Assembly: GCA_046349155.1 (NCBI GenBank)
Contig: JAXMCW010000003.1
Location: forward strand, 682,001 to 746,000
Length of the DNA stretch: 64,000 nt
Direction of reading: 5' to 3'
Source of the DNA: Alsobacter sp046349155
GTDB lineage: Bacteria; Pseudomonadota; Alphaproteobacteria; Rhizobiales; Beijerinckiaceae
Each line of letters begins with the position of its first letter. Position 1 is the first letter of the stretch. The position numbers and the translations under genes are program-made. The notes below the pieces were generated by a model, which ran no database searches, had not been told where the DNA came from, and saw only the letters and a program-made list of their open reading frames with translations. This document shows, in pieces, positions 16,193-25,091 of the stretch.

Positions 16193-18037
16193 ATGGCGCC
16201 ATCCGATTCAGCCGCTCCGGCCTCCGACGCGCCGCGACGCGCCCGCGGCGGGCTCGCCGCGGTCGAGGCCACGCTGCCCCTCGTCCGCCGGCTCTGGAAC
16301 GACTGGATGCGCCCGCACTGGCGCACCCTGGCCCTCATCCTGGCGACTGTGGCGATCCTGGCGGGGGCGAGCAGCCTCTATCCCGTGGTGATCAAGACCG
16401 CCTTCGACGCCTTCGACACGCAGAACAAGCGGATCGTCCAGCTCATTCCGTTCGTCGTGATCGTCGTCACGGCGACCAAGGGCTTCGCCATGCTGGCCCA
16501 GTCCGTGCTCACCAACCGCGTGGTGACCCAGATCGAGGCCGACATGCAGGCCGCCCTCTATGACCGGCTGATCGACAGCGACATCGCCCAGCTCGCGCGC
16601 GAGACGCCGGCGGCCCTCACCCAGCGCTTCACGACCGACTTCGCCTATATCCGCGAGGCCCTGACGCGCCTGTCCACCGTGTTCCTGCGCGACGTCGCCA
16701 CGGCGCTGGCGCTCGTCGTGGTGCTGTTCTGGATCGACTGGCAGGTCACGCTGATCGCCCTCGTGGTGCTGCCGCTGGTTGCGCCTCCCATCGCGCGCAT
16801 CGGCAAGAAGCTGCGCCGCACCGCCGTGTCGACGCAGGAGCAGACGGGCCTCATGGCCGGCATGGTGGCCGAGAGCCTCGCCGGCGTGCGGATCGCCAAG
16901 ACCTATGGGCTCGAATCCTACCTGAAGCGGCGGGCGCGGCAGGCTTTCGAGGACATTCGCCGGCTCAAGATGAAATCGGCGAACCAGCGGGCGCGGCTCG
17001 ATCCCATCCTGGAGATCGCCGGCGGCTTCGCGGTGGCCGGCGTGCTCGTCTTCATCGGATGGCGCATCGTGAAGGGCCAGACGACGATCGGCGATTTCAC
17101 GGCCTTCGTCACGGCCCTGCTGCTGGCGGCCCAGTCCATGCGCACGCTGGGCAACCTCAACGCCGTGCTGCAGGAGGCCTCGGCCGCCCTGCACCGGGTC
17201 TTCGCCATCCTCGACGAGCGGCCGGGCGTGGTGGAGAAGCCGGGGGCGGGCCCGCTGCGGGTGACGCAGGGCGAAGTCACCTTCCGGAACCTCTCCTTCC
17301 GCTACGGCGAGGAGGCAGAGGCGCTGAAAGGCGTCGATCTCGTGGTGCCCGGCGGCAAGATGACGGCCCTCGTCGGGCGCTCGGGCTCAGGCAAGTCGAC
17401 CCTGATGTCGCTCGTGCCGCGGCTCTTCGACCCCACGGAGGGAGCCGTCCTGATCGACGGCGTCGACATCCGCGACGTCACGCTGGCGAGCCTGCGCCAG
17501 CACGCCGCCGTGGTGGCGCAGGAGGCCGTGCTGTTCGACGACACGGTGCGCGCCAACATCGCCTTCGGCAAGCCGGGGGCGACGGACGCGGAGATCGAGG
17601 CCGCGGCCAGGGCCGCCGCCGCGCACGACTTCGTCATGCGGATGCCGGAGGGCTACGACACATCCGTGGGCGACCGCGGGTCACGCCTGTCGGGGGGCGA
17701 GAGGCAGCGCGTGGCGCTCGCCCGCGCCATCCTGAAGGACGCCCCGATCCTCCTTCTCGACGAGGCGACCAGCGCGCTCGACAGCGAATCCGAGCGCCTC
17801 GTGCAGGATGCGCTCGCAAAACTGATGCAGAGCCGCACCTCCCTGGTCATCGCCCATCGCCTGTCCACCATCCGCGCCGCCGACCTGATCGTGGTGATGG
17901 ACGGCGGCCGGATCGCCGAGACCGGCACGCATGACGAGCTCATCGCCCGCAACGGCATCTACGCGATGCTGCACCGGCTGCAGACCGGCGGCGAGGGGCT
18001 GGCTGCGGCCGATTTCGGGCTGGTGGCCGCCTCCTGA
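16193..18037 (+). CDS. MsbA-like ABC exporter (membrane + ATPase domains fused)
   Basis: A 614-residue half-transporter. Six membrane helices lie in about residues 45-340. The ATPase domain (about 370-600) has Walker A GRSGSGKST, the signature LSGGERQRVALARAIL, Walker B ILLLDEATSALD and the switch histidine in VIAHRLSTI. The gene resembles MsbA/lipid-A-flippase-like exporters common in alphaproteobacteria, but sequence alone does not fix the substrate. I chose the ATG at 16193, just before the SDSAAPASDAPRR leader; upstream in-frame starts reach back into the preceding gene. The gene converges on a phosphatase gene 17 bases downstream. Confidence 0.88.
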   Translation: MAPSDSAAPASDAPRRARGGLAAVEATLPLVRRLWNDWMRPHWRTLALILATVAILAGASSLYPVVIKTAFDAFDTQNKRIVQLIPFVVIVVTATKGFAMLAQSVLTNRVVTQIEADMQAALYDRLIDSDIAQLARETPAALTQRFTTDFAYIREALTRLSTVFLRDVATALALVVVLFWIDWQVTLIALVVLPLVAPPIARIGKKLRRTAVSTQEQTGLMAGMVAESLAGVRIAKTYGLESYLKRRARQAFEDIRRLKMKSANQRARLDPILEIAGGFAVAGVLVFIGWRIVKGQTTIGDFTAFVTALLLAAQSMRTLGNLNAVLQEASAALHRVFAILDERPGVVEKPGAGPLRVTQGEVTFRNLSFRYGEEAEALKGVDLVVPGGKMTALVGRSGSGKSTLMSLVPRLFDPTEGAVLIDGVDIRDVTLASLRQHAAVVAQEAVLFDDTVRANIAFGKPGATDAEIEAAARAAAAHDFVMRMPEGYDTSVGDRGSRLSGGERQRVALARAILKDAPILLLDEATSALDSESERLVQDALAKLMQSRTSLVIAHRLSTIRAADLIVVMDGGRIAETGTHDELIARNGIYAMLHRLQTGGEGLAAADFGLVAAS

Positions 18038-18054
18038 CGGGCTGATCCCGCCGC

Positions 18055-18840
18055 TCACTCCCGCCGCAGCACCGTGTCGACGAGGAAGTTCTGGAACCCG
18101 TGCGGCTGGAAGTCGCGCTCCAGCGCCTCGGGGTCGTAGACGTCGGTGACCCAGTCGAGGAAGGACAGGCCCTTGTCGCGGCCCTCCGCGCGGTAGCGCT
18201 CGAAGAACAGGTCGAGGATGCCGGTCTTGGCGAAGCGGAAATGGCCATAGCGCAGCGAAAGCTGCTCCATGGCCTCCTCGAGGGGCCGGTTCTCGTGCAC
18301 CAGGAGGTAGAGCGCGGCCATGAAGCCGGCGCGGTCCGCCCCCGACTTGCAGTGGACGAGCACGGGATAGTCGAGGCCGGCGAAAAAGGCGCGCGAGGAG
18401 AGAATCGTCTCGCGGTCCGGCGCGCCGCGCGAGCGGATCACGAAGTCGACGAGCCGGAGGCCGGCGGCGTCGCAGGCCTCCTTCTCCAGCGGCCAGGAGC
18501 CATATTCGCGCCCGCCGCGCAGGTTCACGATGGTTCTCACGCCCTGCCGGGCGGCCTCGCGGATGTCGGCGGGCGCAGGCTGGGCGGCGCGCCAGAAGCG
18601 CGGCGTCACCCGGTGGCGGTTGAGGTAGAGAAGCCGGAAGATCCCGTGGTCGGCCAGCAGCATGTTCGACCAGGCCCGCAGCCGCTCCCACGGGCCCGCG
18701 ATCGGCCGGTCCCAGCGCGCGATGCGGGCCATCCGGCGCACCCAGCGCGGGTCGAGGTCGGTCGCGGGGGCCTCGTCCGGCGGCTGGCCAGGCTCCTGGG
18801 CGAGCGGTTCGGGCAACGAACGTCCTGGGATCGGCGGCAT
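18055..18840 (-). CDS. Tyrosine/dual-specificity protein phosphatase family
   Basis: A 261-residue enzyme of the Cys-based phosphatase superfamily. The P-loop is VHCKSGADRAGFMAALYLL, matching HCx5R. Upstream is the supporting block VRTIVNLRGGREYGSWPLEKEACDAAGLR. The N-terminal 60 residues are Pro/Arg-rich and poorly ordered. I chose the ATG at 18840; an alternative Met about 46 residues in would remove this leader. It resembles the bacterial DSP-like families that dephosphorylate proteins or phospholipids. The substrate is unknown. No kinase is near; the neighbour upstream is a divergent GNAT gene. Confidence 0.8.
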   Translation of the reverse strand: MPPIPGRSLPEPLAQEPGQPPDEAPATDLDPRWVRRMARIARWDRPIAGPWERLRAWSNMLLADHGIFRLLYLNRHRVTPRFWRAAQPAPADIREAARQGVRTIVNLRGGREYGSWPLEKEACDAAGLRLVDFVIRSRGAPDRETILSSRAFFAGLDYPVLVHCKSGADRAGFMAALYLLVHENRPLEEAMEQLSLRYGHFRFAKTGILDLFFERYRAEGRDKGLSFLDWVTDVYDPEALERDFQPHGFQNFLVDTVLRRE

Positions 18841-19000
18841 GCGACAGGCAGCCGCTCGTCGGGCGTGGCCCTTAGCAGCCCGCGACGCGCGGGGCAATCG
18901 CGGCAGGTCCGTCCTCTGCGCGGCAGGGCGGCCCGCCTCCCGCGGCCCAGGCCGGGAAAGGGCTTTACGGGGGGCCGAGCGGCCCCTTAGAGTCAGGGCC

Positions 19001-19507
19001 ATGTCCCAGGCAGCGCTCTCCATCCGGCTGGCCCGCCCGCGTGACGCCGCAGGCATCGCGGCGGTTCACGACAGCGCCTGGCGCGACGCCTACCGGGGGA
19101 TCATCCCCGGCCCGGAGCTCGACCGCATGGTGGAGCGGCGCGGGCCGCTCTGGTGGAAGTCGATCATCGAGCGGGGATCGCGGGTCGCGGTGCTCGAGTT
19201 CAACGACGCGGTGCGCGGCTATGTGAGCTATGGCCGCAACAGGCTCACCGTCTCCCCCTACCGGGGCGAGATCTTCGAGCTCTACCTGGCGCCGGAATAC
19301 CAGGGCGTGGGCTTCGGTCGGCGGCTGTTCGAGGCGGCGCGGCACGACCTCGCGGGCAACCGCATGTCCGGCCTGATCGTCTGGGCGCTGGCCGATAACG
19401 AGCGCGCCTGCGACTTCTACCGGCATCTCGGCGGCATCAAGGTGCGCGAGATGGAGGAGCGGTTCGGCAAGGAGACGCGGGTCCGGCACGCCTTCGGCTG
19501 GGTCTGA
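19001..19507 (+). CDS. GNAT-family N-acetyltransferase
   Basis: A 168-residue GNAT enzyme, transferring an acetyl group from acetyl-CoA to an amine. The fold is visible as IRLARPRDAAGIAAVHDSAWRDAYRG, the strand FELYLAPEYQGVGFGRRLFEAA (acetyl-CoA-binding motif A, QGVGFGRRL) and VWALADNERACDFYRHLGG. The substrate is not evident. The ATG at 19001 is right at the domain start. It is divergent from the phosphatase gene and precedes ppa by 138 bases, with a possible ppa promoter between. Confidence 0.85.
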   Translation: MSQAALSIRLARPRDAAGIAAVHDSAWRDAYRGIIPGPELDRMVERRGPLWWKSIIERGSRVAVLEFNDAVRGYVSYGRNRLTVSPYRGEIFELYLAPEYQGVGFGRRLFEAARHDLAGNRMSGLIVWALADNERACDFYRHLGGIKVREMEERFGKETRVRHAFGWV

Positions 19508-19556
19508 CCGCCCGCCGTGCTGCGGCGAAGCCTTTCACCATCGGCGTAAAGTCGTC

Positions 19557-19585
19557 TTGCGGGCCACCGTGCCGGCGCTTAGACA
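19557..19585 (+). promoter_or_regulatory. Possible promoter of ppa
   Basis: TTGCGG, 17 bases, TAGACA, ending 60 bases before the ppa start codon. Confidence 0.45.
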
Positions 19586-19645
19586 GTCCCGCCCAGCGGC
19601 CCCCGCCCACGCCCCCCGGCCCGGGCGACCCTGAGGAGAGTCTCC

Positions 19646-20188
19646 ATGCGCATCGACGCAGTTGCCATCGGCAAGAACCCCCCCGAAGAGGTCAACGTCA
19701 TCATCGAGGTGCCGATCGGCGGCGAACCGATCAAGTACGAGATGGACAAAGCCTCGGGCGCGCTGGTCGTCGACCGCTTTCTCTACACCTCGATGCGCTA
19801 TCCCGGGAATTACGGCTTCATCCCCCACACGCTCTCGGATGATGGCGATCCCTGCGACGTGATCATCGCAAACACCCGCGCCATCGTGCCGGGCGCGGTG
19901 ATGAGCGTGCGGCCGGTCGGCGTGCTGCTCATGGAAGACGAATCGGGCGGCGACGAGAAGATCCTCGCGGTTCCCTCCGCCAAGCTCACCAAGCGCTACG
20001 AGAACGTCACCAACTACACCCAGCTGCCGCAGATCACGCTCGACCAGGTCAAGCACTTCTTCGAGCACTACAAGGATCTCGAGCCCAACAAGTGGGTCAA
20101 GGTGATCCGCTGGGGCGACGCGGCCGAGGCCAAGAAGCTGATCCTGGCGGGGATCGAGCGGGCCAAGGCAGCCAAGGCCGAGGGCTGA
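19646..20188 (+). CDS. ppa: Inorganic pyrophosphatase
   Basis: Soluble family I pyrophosphatase of 180 residues that hydrolyses pyrophosphate and so drives biosynthesis forward. Motifs are VIIEVPIGGEPIKYEMDK, RFLYTSMRYPGNYGFIPHT, the signature DDGDPCDVII with the metal-binding aspartates, and RPVGVLLMEDESGGDEKILAVP. Length and motifs match the bacterial hexameric type. GAGGAGAG lies upstream of the ATG. It is probably monocistronic, with a short hairpin downstream. Confidence 0.96.
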   Translation: MRIDAVAIGKNPPEEVNVIIEVPIGGEPIKYEMDKASGALVVDRFLYTSMRYPGNYGFIPHTLSDDGDPCDVIIANTRAIVPGAVMSVRPVGVLLMEDESGGDEKILAVPSAKLTKRYENVTNYTQLPQITLDQVKHFFEHYKDLEPNKWVKVIRWGDAAEAKKLILAGIERAKAAKAEG

Positions 20189-20223
20189 CGACCCTCTCCG
20201 GCGCGGGTCCGCGAGCGTCCCCC

Positions 20224-20239
20224 GCGGCCTTTTGGCCGC
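20224..20239 (+). terminator. Short hairpin after ppa
   Basis: GCGGCC/GGCCGC stem with a TTTT loop, 36 bases after the ppa stop. A weak terminator candidate. Confidence 0.35.
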
Positions 20240-20331
20240 TCCGCCTTGCTCTCGTCGAATCCGCGGGCATGCTTGGCCGGCCGAATCGCCACGCCAAGCC
20301 CGGGCCCGAGCCCGGCGTCACGGAAGCCCGC

Positions 20332-22929
20332 ATGCAGCGACGCCCTCTCCAGCGGTTGAGGCTGGCCGCCTTCGCGCTGGCGCTCGTCTGCGGCGTGCAG
20401 GCGGGTCTCGCCCAGACGGCGTCGACCACCACGCCCGGCAGCGCCGCCCCGGCCGCCCCCGCTCCCGCGCCTGCGCCGGCGGCGCCTCCTCCGGCCCAGG
20501 CCGCGCCGCCACCGGCCGCCCCGCAGCCCTCGGCCGCCGTCTCGGCCCAGCGCGCCAAGCTCGACGCGGCGCGGATCGAGCTCGACCAGATCGAGACGGG
20601 CATCAGCGGGCGCGGCGCGTCCGACGCCGGCCTGCAATCGCTGCGGGCCGGCATCGATCCCATCGCCGAGACCGTGCGCGGCATCGTGGACGAGATCGCC
20701 CCGCGCGCCGAGGCCCTGCGCCTGCGCCTGAAGGAGCTCGGCCCCAAGCCCGACGAGAAGTCTCCGCCGGAGACGCCCGACGTCACCCGGGAGCGCGAGG
20801 ACAAGCAGGCCCAGCTCAACGAGATCGACGAGACGGTGCGCCTCGCCCGCGCGCTCCTCGTCCAGGCCGAGCAGATCGACAAGGAAATCGCCGACCGCCG
20901 CCGGCAACTCTTCACCAACCGCCTGTTCGAGACCTCGGGCAGCCTGCTCGCCCCGCAACTCTGGATGGACGTCGGGCGCAGCCTGCCGCTCGAGTGGAAC
21001 GCCGCCATCCAGGTCGCCACCTCGACCACCGAGCGCATGGTGCGCCAATTGAGCCCGAGCGGGGCGGGGATCTTCCTCGGGTCGATCCTGGTGGCGCTCC
21101 TGCTGATGCTGCCGGTGCGCCGGCTGTCGCTCGGCCTCGTCAAGCGGGACAGGCTGGCCGGCCAGCCCTCGCGGCTGCAGCTCACCCGCGCGGCCGCCAT
21201 GATCGCCTTCTTCAGCGCGGTCGCCCCGACGGTGGCGGCCTGGCTGCTGATCCAGATCGTGGGCGCGCTGAACCTGTTTCCCCCGCGCGTCGAGCCGATC
21301 TTCGGCACCATCGTGGGCGGCGTGGCCTTCGTCGCCTTCGTGCGGGGCCTGGCGGAAGGCGTGCTCGCGCCGGACCGCATGAATTGGCGCCTCTTCGACG
21401 TGTCGGACGAGCGCGCCGCGCAATTGCTGCGCCTGGCGACCCTCGTCGCCGTGCTTCTCGTGGCGAGCCGCACGCTGGAGGCCGCCTACACCGCCATCGC
21501 CGCCAATCTCAGGCTCACCGTCGCCACCAAGGGCATCTTCGCCGTGGCGGTGGCGCTGGCCATCGCCAAGGCGCTCAACCTCATCCGCGCCGTCGACCAG
21601 TGCGACGAGGAAGCCTTCGGCCCGCACGTGTCGGACACGCCCGACTTCACCGGGCCGATCCGCATCGTCGGCTGGTCGCTGATCTCCGTGGTGATCGGCG
21701 CGGCGCTGTTCGGCTACGTGGCCTTCGCCTCCTTCCTCGCCGACCAGATCGCCTGGGCCTGCATCCTGCTGCCGACGCTGGTGCTCCTGATGATGCTGGC
21801 GGACGAGCTGATCACGGCGTCCTTCGCGCCGAGCGGGGGGATGTCGCGCGTGATCCAGGCGTCGATCGGCATCAGCCGCAGCTCGCAGGAGCAGATCGGC
21901 GTGCTGCTGTCGGGTCTGGCGCGCCTCGGGCTGATCGGCCTCGCCGTCATGATGCTGCTCGCCCCCTGGGGCGTGGAGTCCGGCGACATCCTGCAGGCTT
22001 TGCGCGTCAGCATCTTCGGCTTCACGGTGGGCGGCGTCACCCTGTCCATCTGGACCGTGCTGGCGGCGCTCGGCATGTTCGTGGCCGGCATCGTGGTCAC
22101 CCGGACGGTCCAGAGCTGGCTGCAGGCGCGCTACCTGCCGCACACCCATCTCGACGCGGGCCTGAAGAACTCGATCACCACCGGCGTCGGCTATCTCGGC
22201 GTGGTGGCGGCCGGCGCGGTCGCGGTGTCCTATCTCGGCATCGGCTTCGAACGGCTCACCATCGTCGCCGGCGCGCTCTCGGTCGGCATCGGCTTCGGCC
22301 TGCAGTCCATCGTCAACAACTTCGTGTCGGGGCTGATCCTGCTGGCGGAGCGCGCCATCCGGGTGGGCGACATGGTGGTCGTGGGGTCCGACCAGGGCTA
22401 TGTCCGCAAGATCAACGTGCGCGCCACGCAGATCGAGACCTTCGACCGCGCGACCCTCATCGTCCCCAATTCAAGCCTCGTCACCGCGACGGTGAAGAAC
22501 TGGTTCCACAATGACAGGACCGGGCGGGTGGTCGTGACGATCCCGCTCGGGCGGGACGTCGACGCAGACGCGGTCGCCCAGCTCCTGCGCGACATCGCGG
22601 GCGTGCATCCCGACGTGCTGGAGGATCCCGCGCCGCGCGTGTTCTTCAAGACGATCGGCTCCTCCGAGCTGACCTTCGACCTCGTCTGCTTCGTGCGTGA
22701 CGTCGAGGCGGCCGGGCGCGTCTCGAGCGACCTCACCTTCGCCGCCTTCCGCCAGCTTCGGGCCAAGAAGTTCATCGTGCCCGCGGGGCCGCCGACCATG
22801 GAGATCTCCGGCATGCTGGAGCTGCGCGAGCAGGTGCGGGCGCTGCAGGACAAGCTCGTCCCGGTCAACGGCGCGGCGGCCGCGCAGCCCGCCGTCTCTC
22901 CCACCCACGAGATCAAGGGTCCGCAATGA
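20332..22929 (+). CDS. Large mechanosensitive channel of the MscS/MscK type (DUF3772-MscS)
   Basis: An 865-residue channel thought to release solutes when membrane tension rises. A signal peptide (LRLAAFALALVCGVQAGLAQ) is followed by a Pro/Ala-rich spacer and a helical periplasmic domain (about 60-200; coiled-coil-like KLDAARIELDQIE). About ten membrane segments span residues ~235-640. The MscS pore helix and upper beta domain follow: AGALSVGIGFGLQSIVNNFVSG, ERAIRVGDMVVVG, IETFDRATLIVPNSSLVTATVKNW. I chose the ATG at 20332 because the signal peptide starts there; the frame is open further upstream. It overlaps the next gene by 4 bases. Confidence 0.88.
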   Translation: MQRRPLQRLRLAAFALALVCGVQAGLAQTASTTTPGSAAPAAPAPAPAPAAPPPAQAAPPPAAPQPSAAVSAQRAKLDAARIELDQIETGISGRGASDAGLQSLRAGIDPIAETVRGIVDEIAPRAEALRLRLKELGPKPDEKSPPETPDVTREREDKQAQLNEIDETVRLARALLVQAEQIDKEIADRRRQLFTNRLFETSGSLLAPQLWMDVGRSLPLEWNAAIQVATSTTERMVRQLSPSGAGIFLGSILVALLLMLPVRRLSLGLVKRDRLAGQPSRLQLTRAAAMIAFFSAVAPTVAAWLLIQIVGALNLFPPRVEPIFGTIVGGVAFVAFVRGLAEGVLAPDRMNWRLFDVSDERAAQLLRLATLVAVLLVASRTLEAAYTAIAANLRLTVATKGIFAVAVALAIAKALNLIRAVDQCDEEAFGPHVSDTPDFTGPIRIVGWSLISVVIGAALFGYVAFASFLADQIAWACILLPTLVLLMMLADELITASFAPSGGMSRVIQASIGISRSSQEQIGVLLSGLARLGLIGLAVMMLLAPWGVESGDILQALRVSIFGFTVGGVTLSIWTVLAALGMFVAGIVVTRTVQSWLQARYLPHTHLDAGLKNSITTGVGYLGVVAAGAVAVSYLGIGFERLTIVAGALSVGIGFGLQSIVNNFVSGLILLAERAIRVGDMVVVGSDQGYVRKINVRATQIETFDRATLIVPNSSLVTATVKNWFHNDRTGRVVVTIPLGRDVDADAVAQLLRDIAGVHPDVLEDPAPRVFFKTIGSSELTFDLVCFVRDVEAAGRVSSDLTFAAFRQLRAKKFIVPAGPPTMEISGMLELREQVRALQDKLVPVNGAAAAQPAVSPTHEIKGPQ

Positions 22930-23444
22930 CGTCCCCCGCCTCCGCGGCGTTGCCGCGCCGCCGTCTCCTCGGCCTCATGGCCGCGCTGCCGCTGGCCGCC
23001 TGCGTGACCGAGAGCCAACAGCAGCCCACGGACGAGCCCGCTCTTTACGGCCGGCTGGACCATGGCGCGCAGCTCGACGCCAACGAGGCCCTGTCCCTCG
23101 TCAACGGCCACCGCGCCAAGGCCGGCCTGCCGCCGCTGAAGCTCGATCCCGGCCTCAATGCGCTGGCCAGGCAGATGGCCGAGAGCGTCGCCGCCTCGGA
23201 CCGCTCCGTCGCGGGACAGGTCCCGGTCTTCGCCGTGAACCGGTCCACCGACTCCACCGGCTATCGCCAGCAGCGGATCTCGGCCGGCTACCGCACGCTC
23301 GCCGAGGCCTTTTCCGGCTGGCGCGATTCGCCCCAGCACAACGAGCTGATGCTGTCGCGCCAGGCCAGGCTGATGGGAATCGCGGCCGTCGACCGGCCCG
23401 GCAGCAAGTACCGCGTCTACTGGGCGCTGGTGGTGGCGGGCTGA
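22926..23444 (+). CDS. CAP/SCP-domain lipoprotein
   Basis: A 172-residue exported lipoprotein: an RRR-containing leader, a hydrophobic stretch, then the lipobox LAAC with Cys26 as the lipid-anchored residue. The CAP domain (about 45-172) has the bacterial pattern NEALSLVNGHRAKAGLPPLKLDPGLNALARQMAESVAAS, a mid Trp, and NELMLSRQARLMGIA, with VYWALVVAG at the end. Bacterial CAP proteins are common envelope proteins with poorly known roles. The start codon overlaps the MscS gene stop (ATGA), so translation is probably coupled and the two proteins may act together at the envelope. Confidence 0.85.
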   Translation: MTSPASAALPRRRLLGLMAALPLAACVTESQQQPTDEPALYGRLDHGAQLDANEALSLVNGHRAKAGLPPLKLDPGLNALARQMAESVAASDRSVAGQVPVFAVNRSTDSTGYRQQRISAGYRTLAEAFSGWRDSPQHNELMLSRQARLMGIAAVDRPGSKYRVYWALVVAG

Positions 23445-23482
23445 GCCGGCCGGGGCGTCCTCGCGGGGCAGCACCTCGGCCC

Positions 23483-24112
23483 TCACTCCCGCGCGCCGGG
23501 CTCCTTCACCTCGTGGCGGAGGATGAGCGGGGTCTGGGACAGGGCGAAGAGCAAGGTGAGGGGCATGATCCCCCAGGCCTTGAAGGCGATCCAGAAGCTC
23601 TCGCTCTGGGTGCGCCAGACGACCTCGTTGATCCCTGCCAGCACGAAGAAGAAGAGTCCCCAGCGGAAGGTGAGCTTGCGCCATCCCTCCGCGTCGAGCG
23701 GCAGCATGGCGTCGAGCACGATGGGCAGGAGCGGGCGGCCGAGCCAGAGCGAGACGAGCAGCGCCGCGCCGAACAGCGCGTTCACCACGGTCGGCTTGAG
23801 CTTGATGAAGACGGGGTCGTTGAACCACAGCGTCAGGCCGCCGAAGATGACGAGCATGACGGCCGAGACCACCGGCATCAGCGGCAGGCGGCGGGTGAGC
23901 GCGTAGCTCACGGCGAGCGCGACGAGCGCGGCCACCATGAAGACGCCGGTCGCCCCGACGATGCCGAGGCGCTGGTTGGCGAAGAAGAAGACCACGAGCG
24001 GGCCGAGCTCGAGCGTGAGCTTGAGCACGGGGTTGAGCTTCTTCATCTCCGGGCCTTCGATGAGCCCGTCCTCGTCCCCGGCCTGTCCGCGCAGGTCCTT
24101 CGTCTCCGTCAT
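23483..24112 (-). CDS. yciB: Inner-membrane-spanning protein YciB (septation protein A)
   Basis: A 209-residue inner-membrane protein with five to six membrane helices. Family features are KLTLELGPLVVFFFANQRLG, RRLPLMPVVSAVMLVIFGGLTLWFNDPVFIKLKPT, FRWGLFFFVLAGINEVVWRTQSESFWIAFKAWGIMPLTLLFALSQ. YciB is linked to envelope integrity and cell division; its mechanism is not settled. I chose the ATG at 24112, since the N-terminal residues up to GPEMKKLNP are family-like; the 47-residue longer frame adds an Arg-rich leader. It is followed closely by the convergent CAP lipoprotein gene. Confidence 0.9.
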   Translation of the reverse strand: MTETKDLRGQAGDEDGLIEGPEMKKLNPVLKLTLELGPLVVFFFANQRLGIVGATGVFMVAALVALAVSYALTRRLPLMPVVSAVMLVIFGGLTLWFNDPVFIKLKPTVVNALFGAALLVSLWLGRPLLPIVLDAMLPLDAEGWRKLTFRWGLFFFVLAGINEVVWRTQSESFWIAFKAWGIMPLTLLFALSQTPLILRHEVKEPGARE

Positions 24113-24246
24113 GCCGTCGCGTCCCTGACATCCATGCGCCGCTTCTAGCCGCTCGCGCCGCGCCGCGCCACCTCGCCCGGCGGAGGAGCGCTTGCGCGCG
24201 GCGGCGAGGGGTGCCAAGACCCGGCCGTCCCGAGCCGGAGCCCGCC

Positions 24247-24942
24247 ATGACACATGCCGTCGCCGTCGAACCCCGCCACGCGATCCCCGTCGCGGGGACG
24301 GACGCCGTCTTCCCCGTCCGCCGCGTCTATTGCATCGGCCGCAACTACGCCGCGCATGCGCGGGAGATGGGGGCGGACCCGACGCGCGAGCCGCCCTTCT
24401 TCTTCAACAAGGCGGCCGATTGCCTGCTTCCGGTGCCGCCGGAGGGCGGCGTGCTGCCCTATCCCAGCCAGACGACGAGCTATCACCACGAGATCGAGAT
24501 GGTCGTGGCGCTGAAGTCCGGCGGCACGGACATTCCCGAGGGCGAGGCGCTCGGCCATGTCTTCGGCTACGCGATCGGCCTCGACATGACCCGGCGCGAC
24601 CTGCAGGACGTCGCCAAGAAGCTCGCCCGGCCGTGGGAAGTGGCCAAGTCGGCCGATCATTCCGGCCCGGTGGGACCGATCCACCCCGCCTCGGTCGTCG
24701 GCCATCCGGCGAAGGGCTTCATTCGGCTCGAGGTGAACGGGACGGCCCGGCAGGGCTCGGACCTCTCCGCCATGATCTGGTCGGTGCCGGAGCAGATCGC
24801 GATCCTCTCGCGCTATTACGAGCTCAAGGCCGGCGACGTGATCTTCTCCGGCACGCCCGAGGGCGTCGCCGCAGTGGAGCGGGGCGATCGCCTGGTCGGC
24901 GCCATCGAAGGGCTTGGCGAGATCCGGCTCACCGTCGCCTGA
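24247..24942 (+). CDS. Fumarylacetoacetate hydrolase (FAH) family protein
   Basis: A 231-residue enzyme of the FAH superfamily. Motifs are VYCIGRNYAAHAREMG, PFFFNKAADCLLPV, the metal-binding YHHEIEMVVALKSG, VFGYAIGLDMTRRDLQ, PWEVAKSADHSGP and DVIFSGTPEGVAAVERGDR. The single-domain size fits acylpyruvase / fumarylpyruvate-hydrolase-like members rather than the larger tyrosine-pathway FAH. The native substrate is unclear. I chose the ATG at 24247; the upstream frame from 24211 adds a Pro-rich leader. It precedes leuB by about 150 bases. Confidence 0.87.
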   Translation: MTHAVAVEPRHAIPVAGTDAVFPVRRVYCIGRNYAAHAREMGADPTREPPFFFNKAADCLLPVPPEGGVLPYPSQTTSYHHEIEMVVALKSGGTDIPEGEALGHVFGYAIGLDMTRRDLQDVAKKLARPWEVAKSADHSGPVGPIHPASVVGHPAKGFIRLEVNGTARQGSDLSAMIWSVPEQIAILSRYYELKAGDVIFSGTPEGVAAVERGDRLVGAIEGLGEIRLTVA

Positions 24943-25091
24943 GCGGGCCCGTCCGGCTTCCCCCGGCGGAGCTGCCGGGACAGGCTGCGCGCAGGGCCCG
25001 CGGCCTGCGCGGCGGGTTGCCGCTTGCCTCGCGCTGCGCCCGCGCCTAAACCGGCGCGCGGCTCTTTCCCAACACGCGTGCGGGGGTTCCC

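Noticed and set aside
20068..22149. Long minus-strand frame opposite ppa and the MscS gene
   Set aside because: Antisense shadow in high GC DNA; His/Asp/Arg-rich without recognisable domain.
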